The notes under the pieces were generated by a model, which saw nothing but the letters and a program-made list of their open reading frames with translations, was not told the DNA's origin and did no database searches. Made by a program: the position numbers and the translations under genes. Shown in pieces: positions 42,461-52,428 of a DNA stretch of 64,000 bases; the stretch's first letter is position 1; every line of letters starts with the position of its first letter. Source of the DNA: Nitrococcus mobilis Nb-231 (GTDB lineage: Bacteria; Pseudomonadota; Gammaproteobacteria; Nitrococcales; Nitrococcaceae); assembly GCF_000153205.1 (NCBI RefSeq), contig NZ_CH672427.1:2592341-2656340 (forward strand), in the 5' to 3' direction.

Positions 42461-42727
42461 CGCGCGAATGGCTTTCCATGCGGTAGCTGTGGGTGTCCTG
42501 CGAGTCGAGGGTTGCCATGACACACAGAAAATCATCCTGCCACTGGATGTGTGTGGTGCGAGGCCCTGAACGTTGGTTGTATTCGACCAATCACCCGTAA
42601 TCTTAGCGTTCGGGCTCCGCACGAAGTTTCGAAGGTTTCGCAATAATCAAAAATGCATCCTGACTCGCAAGGCATCGCGTGAACGTCTGACCGCCTTAGC
42701 CGATCGCCCGCTGTTCGGCTTGTGCAC

Positions 42728-44797
42728 TCAATCCTCGTGCCGGGCAAGCTGCTCAGTCAGTTCGGCGGGCGTTTGCAGCGGCGGTAAGCAGCTGTGTGCA
42801 CGGCAGATCCAGGCTCCCTGGCCTTCCAGGTGTACCGCGCCAATCGCCATGAGACCATCATCTCCGGGCAAAAAGAACACCTGTCGGGCGGGCGCATAAT
42901 CCTGCTCGACGGCTCCGCGCCAAGCCGCTGCCTCTCCCGGAGGGCAACGGATTAGGACCGTTTCCACCGGGTTGAGCTGTTCTTCGAGTGCCGTGATCAG
43001 CGCGCAATGGCCGTGCGGCAACTCTTTCATGGCGCCGGCGCCGGCCTCTACCGTGCGTTCGGCCGCTGCCAAATAGCGCGGTTCGGCGAGTAGATGTCCG
43101 AGCCGTGCGAGCGCGAGCGCGGCAATGGCATTGCCCGAGGGGCAGGCGTCATCGCCGAGCGGGCGGGGACGCTGTACCAGCGGCTCGTGGTCGTCGGCGG
43201 TAAAGAAAAAACCGCCGTGGGTCTTATCCTCAAAGCGGGCTAACAGCAGATCGGCGATGGCGCGCGCCCATTGCAACCAGTGCGGCTCCCAGCGCGCTTC
43301 GAGCTGTTCGAGCAGCGCGGCGAGCAGATAGGCATGATCATCCAAATAGGCCGGCAAATCCGCCTGGCCGTCTTTCCAGACCGTAAGCAGGCGACCGTTG
43401 CGCCAGAGGTTCGAATGTAGGAAGTGCAGCGTTTGATCGCCTGCGGCCGTAAGGGCTGTATTGCCAAAACGCCGCCCCGCTCTCGCCAGCCCGCTGACCA
43501 TCAAGGCATTCCAGCTGGTAAGAACCTTCTCATCCCGCGGCGGGCGTGGCCTTTGCTCACGGGCCTCGCGCAGGCGCTCACGCGCCGATCGCCACAGGGC
43601 TATCAACTCCTGGCGCGGGCGGTGCTGATTGTTGGCTAAGTCGGTGAAGGTCAAACGGACATAAAGGTGCCAGCGGCCTTCGAAATTGGGCTGATTATTA
43701 AGACCGCAACGGGCCAGGACGACCTCGGCCTCGTCTTCGCGCAGCACATTGCGAATCTCCTCCGGAGTCCAGAGGTAGAAGGCGCCTTCGCCGCCTTCGC
43801 TGTCTGCATCCAGGGAAGCGTAGAAGGCCCCGTCTGGATGGCGCATTTCGCGCAAAGCCCACTCGGCGGTCTCGTTCGCCACCCGTTGGAAGAGCTCCTC
43901 GCCAGTGGCTCGCCAAGCGTCTGCGTAGAGTGCTAGAAGCTGGCCATTGTCGTAGAGCATTTTCTCGAAGTGCGGAATGATCCAGTAATTATCCACCGAA
44001 TAGCGGGCGAATCCGCCGCCGATTTGATCGTAGATTCCGCCCAACGCCATTTTGCGCAGCGTCAATTGGGCCATGCGCAAGGCGTCGTAGTCGGGGACGT
44101 CGTTGGCCGCCGTACGGGCATAATGGCGTAGCAGCCGCTCGATGCTGCTTGGCTGGGGGAACTTTGGCGCTGGACCGAAGCCGCCGAAGGTTGAATCAAA
44201 TTCTCTGGCCAGCGCACTGCGGGCGTTGTCGAACAGCGCCGCCTTCGGTGCTCCGGCGCGGTTCGGCGGTGGCTCGGACAGGCGGTTAAGCGCATCCAGC
44301 ACGGCCTGATTTTGCTTTTTGATGGCCTCGTGTTGTTGGCGATAGGCTTGGGCGATCTGCAGTAGAATTTCGTGAAAGCCTGGCAGCCCGTAGTGCGATT
44401 TCGGCGGGAAATAGGTTCCGCAAAAAAACGGCATCTGCTCGGGGGTTAGGAACACGGTCAGCGGCCACCCGCCTGGCCGGTTGTTCAACAGCTGGTGGGC
44501 CGTTTGGTAAATTCGGTCCAAGTCGGGCCGCTCCTCGCGGTCGACTTTGATGTTGATGAAGTGTTCGTTCATCGCCCGCGCGATTGTCTCGTCTTCGAAC
44601 GACTCGTGGGCCATGACGTGGCACCAGTGACAGGCCGAATACCCGATGGAGAGCAGGATAGGGCGGTCCTCGCGCCGCGCTCGCTCCAGTGCCTCCTGAC
44701 CCCACGGGTACCAATCAACCGGGTTGTCGGCGTGTTGGAGCAGATACGGGCTGGTAGTGGCGGCGAGTCGATTGCGAGCATGTCGGGCTTTGCGCAT
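42728..44797 (-). CDS. yyaL: thioredoxin-domain / DUF255 protein YyaL
   Basis: A full-length 689-residue member of the DUF255 (SPATA20-like) family. The N-terminal thioredoxin-like domain has [18 protein letters not shown] and the C56-H-W-C59 redox motif in [18 protein letters not shown]. The rest is a six-hairpin-glycosidase-like region with [34 protein letters not shown]-like [19 protein letters not shown] and [16 protein letters not shown]. The precise activity of bacterial members is unknown. Divergent from ampD. Confidence 0.93.
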   Translation of the reverse strand: MRKARHARNRLAATTSPYLLQHADNPVDWYPWGQEALERARREDRPILLSIGYSACHWCHVMAHESFEDETIARAMNEHFINIKVDREERPDLDRIYQTAHQLLNNRPGGWPLTVFLTPEQMPFFCGTYFPPKSHYGLPGFHEILLQIAQAYRQQHEAIKKQNQAVLDALNRLSEPPPNRAGAPKAALFDNARSALAREFDSTFGGFGPAPKFPQPSSIERLLRHYARTAANDVPDYDALRMAQLTLRKMALGGIYDQIGGGFARYSVDNYWIIPHFEKMLYDNGQLLALYADAWRATGEELFQRVANETAEWALREMRHPDGAFYASLDADSEGGEGAFYLWTPEEIRNVLREDEAEVVLARCGLNNQPNFEGRWHLYVRLTFTDLANNQHRPRQELIALWRSARERLREAREQRPRPPRDEKVLTSWNALMVSGLARAGRRFGNTALTAAGDQTLHFLHSNLWRNGRLLTVWKDGQADLPAYLDDHAYLLAALLEQLEARWEPHWLQWARAIADLLLARFEDKTHGGFFFTADDHEPLVQRPRPLGDDACPSGNAIAALALARLGHLLAEPRYLAAAERTVEAGAGAMKELPHGHCALITALEEQLNPVETVLIRCPPGEAAAWRGAVEQDYAPARQVFFLPGDDGLMAIGAVHLEGQGAWICRAHSCLPPLQTPAELTEQLARHED

Positions 44798-44918
44798 AGC
44801 GGCGACCTCACTGCTGGCGGAGGATGGGCGGAGCCGCGGGGCACCAACGGCGCCAGACTGGATTTGCCCATGCTAACATCTTCGGCGAGGGCTTCGGCGG
44901 TGAACCAAGGAGGCGTAG

Positions 44919-45506
44919 TTGCGCATCGATCCACACAGCGGATTGGTAAGTCGCGCGCGTCATGTGGCCTCGCCGAACTGCGATGAGCGCCCACCCGAGA
45001 CCGTGGTGGATCTGGTGGTTATCCACGGTATCAGCCTGCCGCCAGGGCAATTCGGTGGGCCCTGGATCGATGCCCTGTTCACCAATACCTTGAGTCCGCG
45101 CGCGCATCCCTATTTCGAGCAACTACACGGCCTGCGCGTTTCAAGCCATCTACTGATCCGCCGCCGGGGTGAAGTGATTCAGTACGTGCCCTTGCATCGG
45201 CGGGCCTGGCACGCAGGTGTCTCCCGCTTCGAGGGACGGGAGCGCTGCAACGATTTTTCGATCGGCATCGAACTGGAGGGGGCAGACCATCGCCCTTATA
45301 CCGAGGCTCAGTATCGCCGTTTGCTTGGCTTGCTGCGCGCCATTATGGTGGCCTATCCGGCTGTGACCCCGGCGCGGATCGTCGGGCACTGCCATGTTGC
45401 CCCTGGACGCAAGAGCGATCCGGGGCCGGTTTTTGACTGGCAACGGCTGCACGTCGAGCTTTGTGTCCCAGGCTCCGAAGATGAAACACTCTGTATCAGT
45501 CCATAA
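44919..45506 (+). CDS. ampD: 1,6-anhydro-N-acetylmuramyl-L-alanine amidase AmpD
   Basis: AmpD is a cytoplasmic zinc amidase that removes peptides from anhydromuropeptides during cell-wall recycling and so keeps beta-lactamase regulators quiet. Start is a TTG with CAAGGAGG seven bases upstream. In 195 residues the zinc ligands appear as H36 in [11 protein letters not shown], the late His of [10 protein letters not shown] and the Asp of [12 protein letters not shown]. Also typical are [20 protein letters not shown] and [20 protein letters not shown]. ampE follows 99 bp downstream. Confidence 0.95.
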   Translation: MRIDPHSGLVSRARHVASPNCDERPPETVVDLVVIHGISLPPGQFGGPWIDALFTNTLSPRAHPYFEQLHGLRVSSHLLIRRRGEVIQYVPLHRRAWHAGVSRFEGRERCNDFSIGIELEGADHRPYTEAQYRRLLGLLRAIMVAYPAVTPARIVGHCHVAPGRKSDPGPVFDWQRLHVELCVPGSEDETLCISP

Positions 45507-45605
45507 AGTGTGGAGTCGGCCGGCGCTGGGCTTGCCTGCCATACAAGCAGCGTGCGAGCCGTATAATCAGTATGCCGGTAACACCTCGGTTGCAAGGAAG
45601 AGCGC

Positions 45606-46481
45606 ATGCATTTGATCGCCATTTTGCTTGCCCTATGGGCCAAACAATATCCGCAGCAATTGGACCGATTGCGCGTTACCGACTCATGCTACCGTTATGC
45701 ACGTTGGCTGCAGGCTCGGTTGCCGGTAGGGCTTTGGGATAACCGTGCCGGAGTGGCCCTTTTGCTGTTGCCCCCGGTACTGGTTGCCTGGTTGATCCAA
45801 GGCTGGTTCGGGGATTGGTTGTTTGGCTTGGGTGGCATGCTGCTCAGTGTGGTCGCGCTGCTATTCGCGTTTGGCACGGAACACAGTGACCAGCTGGTAG
45901 AGCAGTTTTTACAGGCTTGGCGCGAGGGTGACCAAGCGTTCGCGCGACAGGCGGCCGCGAGCTTGAATGGGGGAACGCTTCCGCCGACCCTTGGCGAGGG
46001 ACTGCCGCAAGCCGCGGTGCAGGGGCTTTTCTGTTACAGCCATGAGCGAATTTTTGGCGTGCTCTTCTGGCTGGTTGTGCTGGGCCCCGTAGGCGCCTTC
46101 GCTTATCACTTGATTGTGCTCGCGCGTCGCTTTGGGGACCATCATCCGGACAGCGGACACGGCTTTCGCCAGTCAGCGAGAGAGTTTGCATGGGTGGCCG
46201 GCTGGCTGCCGGCGCGTGTTACCGCTGGCTCATTCGCGTTGGCCGGCAGTTTCATCCATTGTTTGGAAGGTTGGCGCGAGCGGCGCCATCTTCCGGAGCT
46301 GGACGGCAACGCCGAGCTGCTTGCCGCAACGGGGTTTGGTGCGCTCGGCCTTGCGCCGAGCAATTCCCTGCGCGATCTGCTGGATCAGACGCTCAACGAT
46401 GCGCGGTCTTTGATCCGTAGGGCAATCGTGGTCTGGCTCGTGGCCATTGCTCTGCTGACCCTGTTTGGTTGGGTGCCATGA
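45606..46481 (+). CDS. ampE: AmpE-like inner-membrane protein
   Basis: AmpE is a membrane protein linked to beta-lactamase regulation alongside AmpD. The 291 residues start MHLIAILLALWAKQYPQQLD, and have four or more hydrophobic segments (about 49-90, 150-172, 210-220, 275-290). FCYSHERIFGVLFWLVVLGP and GPVGAFAYHLIVLARR are characteristic of the family, related to CobD/CbiB. It follows ampD in the usual order. Confidence 0.9.
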   Translation: MHLIAILLALWAKQYPQQLDRLRVTDSCYRYARWLQARLPVGLWDNRAGVALLLLPPVLVAWLIQGWFGDWLFGLGGMLLSVVALLFAFGTEHSDQLVEQFLQAWREGDQAFARQAAASLNGGTLPPTLGEGLPQAAVQGLFCYSHERIFGVLFWLVVLGPVGAFAYHLIVLARRFGDHHPDSGHGFRQSAREFAWVAGWLPARVTAGSFALAGSFIHCLEGWRERRHLPELDGNAELLAATGFGALGLAPSNSLRDLLDQTLNDARSLIRRAIVVWLVAIALLTLFGWVP

Positions 46482-46587
46482 TGTGAAGTACTAACGTTTG
46501 GAACGCAGTCGGATCTACAGTCGCCTGGCTTTCCGTGTTGAGAACACGATCGTGCTATATAGTGTTAGTTTTGGATTTGGGTAGACG

Positions 46588-47154
46588 GTGATGGGTACCC
46601 GACAACAGCCGCGTCGCGCTCGCTATGAAGACCTCTTCTCGCTGCCCGACACTGTGGTGGGGGAGATCATTGCGGGGGAGCTCCACGCCCACCCAAGACC
46701 CGGTCCACGCCATGCGCTGGCGAGTTCCTCGCTTGGCGGGGAACTCGACGCTCCCTTCGGCAAGGGGCGCGGCGGGCCGGGTGGTTGGTGGATACTGGAC
46801 GAGCCCGAGCTGCACTTGGGGGAAGACATTCTCGTTCCCGACCTGGCCGGCTGGCGGCGGGAGCGGATGCCGAGATTGCCGACGACTGCCTGGTTCGAGC
46901 TGGCTCCGGACTGGGTCTGCGAGGTCCTCTCACCGGCCACGGCGAAGCTCGACCGTATGTCGAAGATGCCCCGCTATGCGGCCAATGACGTGGCCCATTG
47001 CTGGCTGGTCGACCCCGATGCCCGCACCTTGGAAGCCTTCAAGCGCAGCGACGGCCGCTGGCTTTTGCTGGCGAGCTTTGTCGACGAGGCCGATGTGGTC
47101 GCCGAGCCGTTCGACTCCGTGCCCTTTCCGCTCGCCGTGTTGTGGGCGGAGTGA
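46588..47154 (+). CDS. Uma2 family (DUF820) putative endonuclease
   Basis: A 188-residue PD-(D/E)XK-fold protein. Catalytic-site candidates are DILVPDLAGWRRER (Asp), then WVCEVLSPATAKLDRMSK with the E and the distal Lys, followed by YAANDVAHCWLVDPDARTLE, as in the Uma2 group. These genes multiply in genomes with many mobile elements; biological role unclear. GTG 46588 or ATG 46591 may start. A second member, not closely similar, lies at 52429. Confidence 0.88.
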   Translation: MMGTRQQPRRARYEDLFSLPDTVVGEIIAGELHAHPRPGPRHALASSSLGGELDAPFGKGRGGPGGWWILDEPELHLGEDILVPDLAGWRRERMPRLPTTAWFELAPDWVCEVLSPATAKLDRMSKMPRYAANDVAHCWLVDPDARTLEAFKRSDGRWLLLASFVDEADVVAEPFDSVPFPLAVLWAE

Positions 47155-47216
47155 AGTCTCTCTTGAATTCTGCGGCCGGGCTTACTTGCCGGCCATGCCG
47201 ACTTCGTCAACCGTCC

Positions 47217-47534
47217 TCAATGTGCCGCTATCTGTGGCGCGGTCTCTTGCTCAATCTGCTCATCCCGCTTGGGCCGCGCAATCTCCAGATCGTATTGCTC
47301 TTGTAGCCCGAGCCAGAGCTGGGGTGTGGTCTCGAAGTAACGGGCCAGACGCAACGCGGTATCCGTTGTCACGTATAGCTCGTGGGCCGGCGCGTTGACG
47401 TTGATGTCCAGCGGCTCTAGGAATTCATGGTGAAGGATATCGCCCGGGCTCGTCGGCGCAATCGGTTCGCCACCCGCTTCCACCACATCGGTGAAGTCCG
47501 TTTCCTCCAAGTCTTCGATTCGGATGCTCATCAT
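47217..47534 (-). CDS. higA: HigA-family antitoxin with internal deletion
   Basis: The ends of a HigA antitoxin are clear: TSPGDILHHEFLEPLDINVN at the front and TTDTALRLARYFETTPQLWL with GLQEQYDLEIAR at the back. Between them, the part holding the recognition helix (normally a P..RI..IV.G.R.I stretch of about 14-18 residues) is missing, so NAPAHELYV joins TTDTALRL in frame. DNA binding and autoregulation should be impaired, though toxin contact might remain. ATG 47534 or 47531; it follows higB by 8 bp. Confidence 0.75.
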   Translation of the reverse strand: MMSIRIEDLEETDFTDVVEAGGEPIAPTSPGDILHHEFLEPLDINVNAPAHELYVTTDTALRLARYFETTPQLWLGLQEQYDLEIARPKRDEQIEQETAPQIAAH

Positions 47535-47542
47535 CAAGACCC

Positions 47543-47824
47543 TCAATGATACTCGGCTATCTCCACATCGTAGGCGTTGCCGTCCTCCCATCGGAAGCAT
47601 ACCCGCCAATGGTCGTTGATGCGGATGCTGTGCTGACCAGCCCGCTCGCTGTTCAGAATCTCTAATCGGTTGGCCGCCGATACGCGTAAGTCATTGAGCA
47701 CATAGGCTCGATGGATCATGTCCAGCTTCTCGCGCGCCCACTTACGGATCTCTGGCGGTAATCGTTTGATCGGCATTCCTAGGAAGACCGCTGCTGTTGT
47801 TTTTTCACCGAACGTTCGAATCAT
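47543..47824 (-). CDS. higB: HigB-family toxin
   Basis: A 93-residue RelE/HigB-type mRNA interferase candidate, typical in size. It begins MIRTFGEKTTAAVFLG and ends HSIRINDHWRVCFRWEDGNA followed by YDVEIAEYH, where the family has the catalytic and mRNA-contact residues near the C-terminus. Toxin gene precedes antitoxin, as usual for higBA. The antitoxin is altered, so the toxin may be weak or its activity tolerated. Confidence 0.88.
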   Translation of the reverse strand: MIRTFGEKTTAAVFLGMPIKRLPPEIRKWAREKLDMIHRAYVLNDLRVSAANRLEILNSERAGQHSIRINDHWRVCFRWEDGNAYDVEIAEYH

Positions 47825-48243
47825 GCTGTTCTCAGGAGAAGCTTTGAAAAATTCTATCCGTGATTAATTTATGTATAATTTTCAAAAATTTAAATTAAAA
47901 CCCGACGAGTTCAAGAGAACTTTGTTAGAAGGGCGAAGCGAATGGAGTATGCATGAAGTAACATATAAAATAAATACTTGGTTGAAGATGAATTCTTTAC
48001 CAACCCGGCCCAAGGGTGTCGAATGCCCGCGTCCTTTCGGCGCGGGATGCGATGACCAACGGTTTGTGTTGGCGAGGCCATGGCTGAAGAGCGCTAGGCG
48101 CTTGCTTGGCAGAAGCGTTCACCTACATTGAGAATCCCTTCGCGGAATTGCCGAGCCGCTTCGTCCAGATTGGGGCGATTGAGGCGGTAATGTAGCTACG
48201 AGGTCCTCTCCCGCATCACAGTGTGTGATTGGCGTTATGTGGG
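47825..48243. other. gap with AT-rich relic and a repeated 26-bp motif
   Basis: No firm gene. An AT-rich patch at 47845-48005 contains a frame starting MYNFQKFKLKPDEFKRTLLE that loses its character after about 45 residues, likely a relic of foreign DNA. At 48126-48151 a 26-bp sequence beginning CATTGAGAATCCC matches 51646-51671 at 24 of 26 positions; the two copies bracket the glycosyltransferase cluster. Confidence 0.35.
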
Positions 48244-49542
48244 ATGTTCAAGCGAATGATATTTACCAGCCAGCGCCGCCGCGGCCATCTCCAACCCATG
48301 CCGGCTGAGCCGCGTAAACCGACGCTACTGGTGCTGACCTCGACCTATCCGCGTTGGCCAGGCGACCATGAACCGGGGTTTGTGCACGCGCTGTGTCAGC
48401 GTCTGACCGATCGCTTCGAAGTGGTGGTGCTGACCTCGCGCGCGCCCGGCGCCGCTCTCAGGGAGACGATGGGCGGAGTTGAGGTCATCCGCTATCGCTA
48501 TGCACCACAGCGCTTGGAAACACTGGTCTACGGCGGCGGCATCGCCGCCCATCTCGAGCGTTGCCCATGGAAGCTGTTGTTGGTGCCGGGTTTCATCCTC
48601 GGCCAATACTTGGCCGTTCGGCGACTAGTGAAGCGTCGGCGCATCGATTTGATCCACGCGCACTGGCTGATCCCGCAAGGCATGATCGCGCGCTGGCTCG
48701 TGCGGTACGTGGTGCCCGTGCCGTTTGTCGTGACCTCACATGGTGGTGATCTGTTCGGTCTGCGTGGTCAACGGCTGCAGCGAATCAAATGCGGAATTGC
48801 GACCGCGAGCGCGGCCATGACCGTAGTCAGTGAGGCCATGCGTCAAGAGGCAGGACGGCTCGGACTGCACCCGCCGCGTCTGGAAGTTTTACCTATGGGC
48901 GTGGACATGTGCGATCGGTTCATCCCAGACGACACGATCACGCGGTGTACCGACGAGATTCTGTTCGTCGGCCGCCTGGTGCCCAAAAAGGGGCTGTCGT
49001 ACTTGCTCGATGCCATGCCCGCCGTGCTTGCACAGCGGCCGGGCGCGGTCCTCTCCATTGCCGGGTTCGGTCCGGAGCAGGAAGTTTTGCAGGCCCAGGT
49101 CGCGCGGCTCGACATCGAGGCGAGTGTGCGCTTTTTGGGTGCGTTTACTCAGGCCGATCTCCCGGCGTTATACCGCCGCGCCGCGTTGTTGGCGGCACCG
49201 TTCGTGCGCGATACCAGCGGTAACCAGGAAGGTCTGCCGGTGGTGCTGATGGAGGCAATTGGCTGTGGCTGCCCGGTGGTGGCGGGTGATGTGGCCGGAG
49301 TGCAGGATCTGCTGGGCGAACATAGTGATTGGGTATGCGTGGATGCCACCAACACCCCGGCGCTGGCCGAAACCATCCTGCGCGTGCTAGCGCATCCGGT
49401 GGAGGCAGGCGAACGAGCGCTCAACCTGCGCGAGGCGCTGGCACGCCGTGTGGATTGGCGCATCATCGCTCGCGGCTACACCGATTTGCTCGAAGCTTGC
49501 CTGGCCGGTGCCGTTGGCGCTGTGTCGGCCGCGCCACGCTGA
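48244..49542 (+). CDS. GT4-family glycosyltransferase
   Basis: A GT-B glycosyltransferase of the GT4 type, about 432 residues, which should add a sugar from a nucleotide donor to a surface glycan precursor. The N-terminal domain has LLVLTSTYPRWPGDHEPGFV and IDLIHAHWLIPQGMIAR; the C-terminal domain has ILFVGRLVPKKGLSYLLDAM and the E-x7-E region DTSGNQEGLPVVLMEAIGCG. The start is uncertain (ATG 48244, 48256 or 48298, none with a strong ribosome site). A methyltransferase gene follows 11 bp later. Confidence 0.9.
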   Translation: MFKRMIFTSQRRRGHLQPMPAEPRKPTLLVLTSTYPRWPGDHEPGFVHALCQRLTDRFEVVVLTSRAPGAALRETMGGVEVIRYRYAPQRLETLVYGGGIAAHLERCPWKLLLVPGFILGQYLAVRRLVKRRRIDLIHAHWLIPQGMIARWLVRYVVPVPFVVTSHGGDLFGLRGQRLQRIKCGIATASAAMTVVSEAMRQEAGRLGLHPPRLEVLPMGVDMCDRFIPDDTITRCTDEILFVGRLVPKKGLSYLLDAMPAVLAQRPGAVLSIAGFGPEQEVLQAQVARLDIEASVRFLGAFTQADLPALYRRAALLAAPFVRDTSGNQEGLPVVLMEAIGCGCPVVAGDVAGVQDLLGEHSDWVCVDATNTPALAETILRVLAHPVEAGERALNLREALARRVDWRIIARGYTDLLEACLAGAVGAVSAAPR

Positions 49543-49553
49543 GGTTATGGCAA

Positions 49554-50291
49554 ATGAACAAACAACCCAAGCTGGTTCTACGTGAGAGCTGCGTTTACGA
49601 TCTCAGCCGTGATTGGGCGCCTGGTCGATTCGTGGAGATGGGCGCCGGCACTGGCCACATGGCCAGTTTGTTTTTGGCGCGTGGCTTTCGCGGTGCCTGC
49701 CACGATCTCGGAGCCGACAGCCGAGCTATGATCCGGCGTCGATTCGCCGACGCCGGAGAGGCTATCCGGGTGGTCGATATGGTGTCTCAGCTAAACGATG
49801 CCGAGTTCGATTATCTGTTGGCATTCGAGGTGCTCGAGCACATCGAGGACCACCTTGATATTCTGCGTCAGTGGGTCCAAAAGCTGCGCCCCGGTGGTCG
49901 CGTGCTGGTGTCCGTACCCGCGCACGCATGCAAGTTCGGGCGTTCCGATCAACTGGTCGGTCATGTGCGCCGCTATGAACGAGCCCAGCTGCATGAGTTA
50001 TTGGAAGCCGCCGGTATCGGCGCGATCCGTATCGTCAACTACGGCTTTCCCATCACCGAGCTAACGCGTCGGTTATCCAACTGGATGGTGCGCAATGACA
50101 GCAGCTATGAGCATCTCGATGCCGAGCAGCGCAGCATCCGCAGCGCGCAGAGTAAGCCGCGGGCGATCGATCGTGCGCTCTGCGTGGTCAGCGGCAACGC
50201 GGTGCGTCCGTTCTGCGTGATCCAGCGCTGGTTCTACCGCTACGACCTCGGCGACGGTTTGGTCGCCAGTGGCGTTAGGATCTCCGCCTAG
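49554..50291 (+). CDS. class I SAM-dependent methyltransferase
   Basis: A 245-residue Rossmann-fold methyltransferase. The SAM-binding loop is VEMGAGTGHMASLFLARG, with the acidic residue at the end of strand 2 in CHDLGADSR, and strand 4 in FDYLLAFEVLEHIEDHLDIL; LRPGGRVLVSVPAHACKFGR follows. Related proteins act on sugars or lipids in polysaccharide loci, but the acceptor is unknown. It is co-directional with the upstream GT4 gene and its 3' end overlaps the convergent GT4 gene by 4 bases. Confidence 0.9.
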   Translation: MNKQPKLVLRESCVYDLSRDWAPGRFVEMGAGTGHMASLFLARGFRGACHDLGADSRAMIRRRFADAGEAIRVVDMVSQLNDAEFDYLLAFEVLEHIEDHLDILRQWVQKLRPGGRVLVSVPAHACKFGRSDQLVGHVRRYERAQLHELLEAAGIGAIRIVNYGFPITELTRRLSNWMVRNDSSYEHLDAEQRSIRSAQSKPRAIDRALCVVSGNAVRPFCVIQRWFYRYDLGDGLVASGVRISA

Positions 50292-51412
50292 ACCGTGCGG
50301 GCGCGCAACGCTTTCAGACGGGGTTCCAGGCGCCGGATCAGCGCGGCCCAGTCTTCGATCGCTACATTCGGGCGGCGTCGATCGGATAGCTGCGCCGTGA
50401 TCGCGCGTGCCAGATCGTGTGCGTCCTCGGCACGATACAATACTGCCGGCGTATCGGCGAGCAGCGTAGGCATCACACCTACTGCGGCGGCTACGAGTGG
50501 CAACTCGCAGGCGAGCATTTCATAGGCCTTCTGCGGGAAGCAATAGCGCCCGAACGCAGTATCGCGCAGGTAGATCACGCCCACATCCAGTGCACAGAAT
50601 AGCTCCGCCGTGCGCGCGTGCGGCAGCGTGCCAAGGTAATGCACGCGCGCGTGTCGTGGCGGTGGGAAGTCGTGATCGTGGGGTCCGGCCAGCACGAGCT
50701 GCGCGTGTGGATGAGCGGCGGCCACCACGGGCCAAGCAGCATACAGCGCGTCCACGCCCTTATCCTTGCGCAGATTGCCGGCGGTGCCGATCAGTACGCC
50801 CTTCTCGGGTAGGCCCAGGTTGCGGCGGCAAGCCGACGGGTCGCGCGGCCGGAACACGACGGTATCCACAGTGCTCGGCATCGCGATGACCTCGCCGCGG
50901 GCGCGATAGCCGGTGCGGATCAGTTCGGACAGCGGTTCGCTGGTGGTGGTCACCAAATCGGCGTTGCGGATGGCGCGGCGCAGCGCACCCACCAGGCCGG
51001 GAATGTGCGCCTGGCCAAAGCTCTCGAAGTTGTCGTACAGATCGGCGGCATAGGGTCGATTTATGCGCTTGGCGAGCCACGCGCCCAGCACCACGTGCGG
51101 GATGTCCGATGCACCGATGACGATATCCGGCGCAAAATCGCGCAGGCGGCGTAGCAAATGCAATGGATAGCCGGCCAGGGCCGGGGCATACAGCCGGCCC
51201 AGCGAGCGCGATTCCCAAGTCAGGCGGCCACGGCCCGTACCCGCATCGTGCACCCATTCGCCGGCTGCATGTCCCTGGTAGCTGAGACAGAAGCCGCGCA
51301 CATCGTGTCCCAGCCGCGCCAACTGGAAAGGAATCTCGTAGAGCCGCGCGTATCGCTCGGCGATGACGTCCTTGCCCATGTAGCGGCGCTTGCAGAGGAA
51401 GGCGATGCGCAT
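50288..51412 (-). CDS. GT4-family glycosyltransferase
   Basis: A 374-residue GT-B enzyme, different from the one at 48244. Opening MRIAFLCKRRYMGKDVIAER and IGASDIPHVVLGAWLAK belong to the acceptor domain; GVLIGTAGNLRKDKGVDALY, LAGPHDHDFPP and FPQKAYEMLACELPLVAAAV to the donor domain, with the E of YEMLACE in the expected place. It converges on the methyltransferase gene. Probably part of the same glycan pathway. Confidence 0.9.
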   Translation of the reverse strand: MRIAFLCKRRYMGKDVIAERYARLYEIPFQLARLGHDVRGFCLSYQGHAAGEWVHDAGTGRGRLTWESRSLGRLYAPALAGYPLHLLRRLRDFAPDIVIGASDIPHVVLGAWLAKRINRPYAADLYDNFESFGQAHIPGLVGALRRAIRNADLVTTTSEPLSELIRTGYRARGEVIAMPSTVDTVVFRPRDPSACRRNLGLPEKGVLIGTAGNLRKDKGVDALYAAWPVVAAAHPHAQLVLAGPHDHDFPPPRHARVHYLGTLPHARTAELFCALDVGVIYLRDTAFGRYCFPQKAYEMLACELPLVAAAVGVMPTLLADTPAVLYRAEDAHDLARAITAQLSDRRRPNVAIEDWAALIRRLEPRLKALRARTV

Positions 51413-51731
51413 GCGGTGTCAAACCGGTTTCGGCGCCGGCCGCGTCGCGGTCGGAAAGTCAACACGGATGCGGGCGGTGGGATGGTGCAGCAATGGCATT
51501 GCGTCCCCTGGTTCCAATGAGGCCCATGCTCCTATCCCTTGTTGGCCACTGGGACCTCACATGCCCCCAGCGGCGTTGCCTGATGCAAGGCTTTTTCGGA
51601 AACAGGCAAAGGACAAAGCGATTGTCCCGCAAAGGCGTGTGCCCGCATTGAGAATCCTGTCGCGGAATTGCGATTTACCTCATCCGGATGGGCGCCGAGG
51701 CCCCAGCATGGGATTCCTCGCTGTTGCGGGT
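51413..51731. other. intergenic with second copy of the 26-bp repeat
   Basis: About 320 bp with no gene. At 51646-51671 lies the partner of the 48126-48151 repeat. The start-proximal part should contain the promoter for the leftward GT4 gene. Confidence 0.35.
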
Positions 51732-52055
51732 TTACTCGGGGGTTTGCATCCAGGTGGGGATGTCACGCCGTCCGTGAAGGATGCGCCAGACATCGATGTG
51801 ATCATCCCGCTCGACGTAGAAAGCCAGATAGGGATAGCCTTTTATCGGCCAGCATCGCAGACCGGGCAGGTTCAATCCATGAGCATAGCGTGTCGAGCCG
51901 ATGGTCGGGTGGCGGCTTATGTGCTGGAAGGCCCGTTCCAGAGCATCGATAAACGCGAGCGCGGCGCGCTCGGCCCCCTCGTTCCAGTAATAGTCGATGA
52001 CATCTTGAACATCCCGATCCGCTTGGGTGCGGGTAATAATGGGTTTAGGCTTCAC
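51732..52055 (-). CDS. parE: ParE-family toxin
   Basis: A 107-residue RelE/ParE-fold toxin; ParE members poison DNA gyrase. Typical parts are RDVQDVIDYYWNEGAERAAL, RHPTIGSTRYAHGLNLPGLR and YPYLAFYVERDDHIDVWRIL with HGRRDIP. Its ATG overlaps the stop of the antitoxin gene by 4 bases, so translation is coupled. The pair looks intact. Confidence 0.9.
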   Translation of the reverse strand: MKPKPIITRTQADRDVQDVIDYYWNEGAERAALAFIDALERAFQHISRHPTIGSTRYAHGLNLPGLRCWPIKGYPYLAFYVERDDHIDVWRILHGRRDIPTWMQTPE

Positions 52056-52291
52056 TCTGAAGCGCGCTGACGGATGCGATCACGCAAGCGGTGAAAATAC
52101 GCCTCATCAGCCGGGCCGCTGAACGGGGAAGCGGCGCCTTGCAACAATAGACTACGCAAACGGGTGCGCTCCTGATCCTGTCGGATTAGCTCACGGATAT
52201 ACTCGCTGCTCGAGCTATAACCGCCCTGTATGACTTGTTCGTCGACGAAGGACTTGAGCGAATCGGGGAGAAAAACATTCATCGTACTCAT
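52052..52291 (-). CDS. parD: ParD-family antitoxin
   Basis: A 79-residue ribbon-helix-helix antitoxin. The DNA-binding strand and first helix are MNVFLPDSLKSFVDEQVIQG, then YSSSSEYIRELIRQDQE, a hallmark of ParD; the C-terminal tail (SPFSGPADEAYFHRLRDRIR) should wrap the toxin. ATG 52291 chosen; a longer frame to 52369 is unsupported. First gene of the parDE pair. Confidence 0.9.
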   Translation of the reverse strand: MSTMNVFLPDSLKSFVDEQVIQGGYSSSSEYIRELIRQDQERTRLRSLLLQGAASPFSGPADEAYFHRLRDRIRQRASE

Positions 52292-52428
52292 GACGTTATG
52301 ATGGATGTCTTGGATATTCTTGGCAAGAATGCCTGTGGCTGAGGAGCGCCAGTGCGGGTCGACGCTCAATAGCCATTGTAAAGCGTATTAGACTGAAAGG
52401 GGCACTTAAAGCGCAGAGCAGCCACGCG

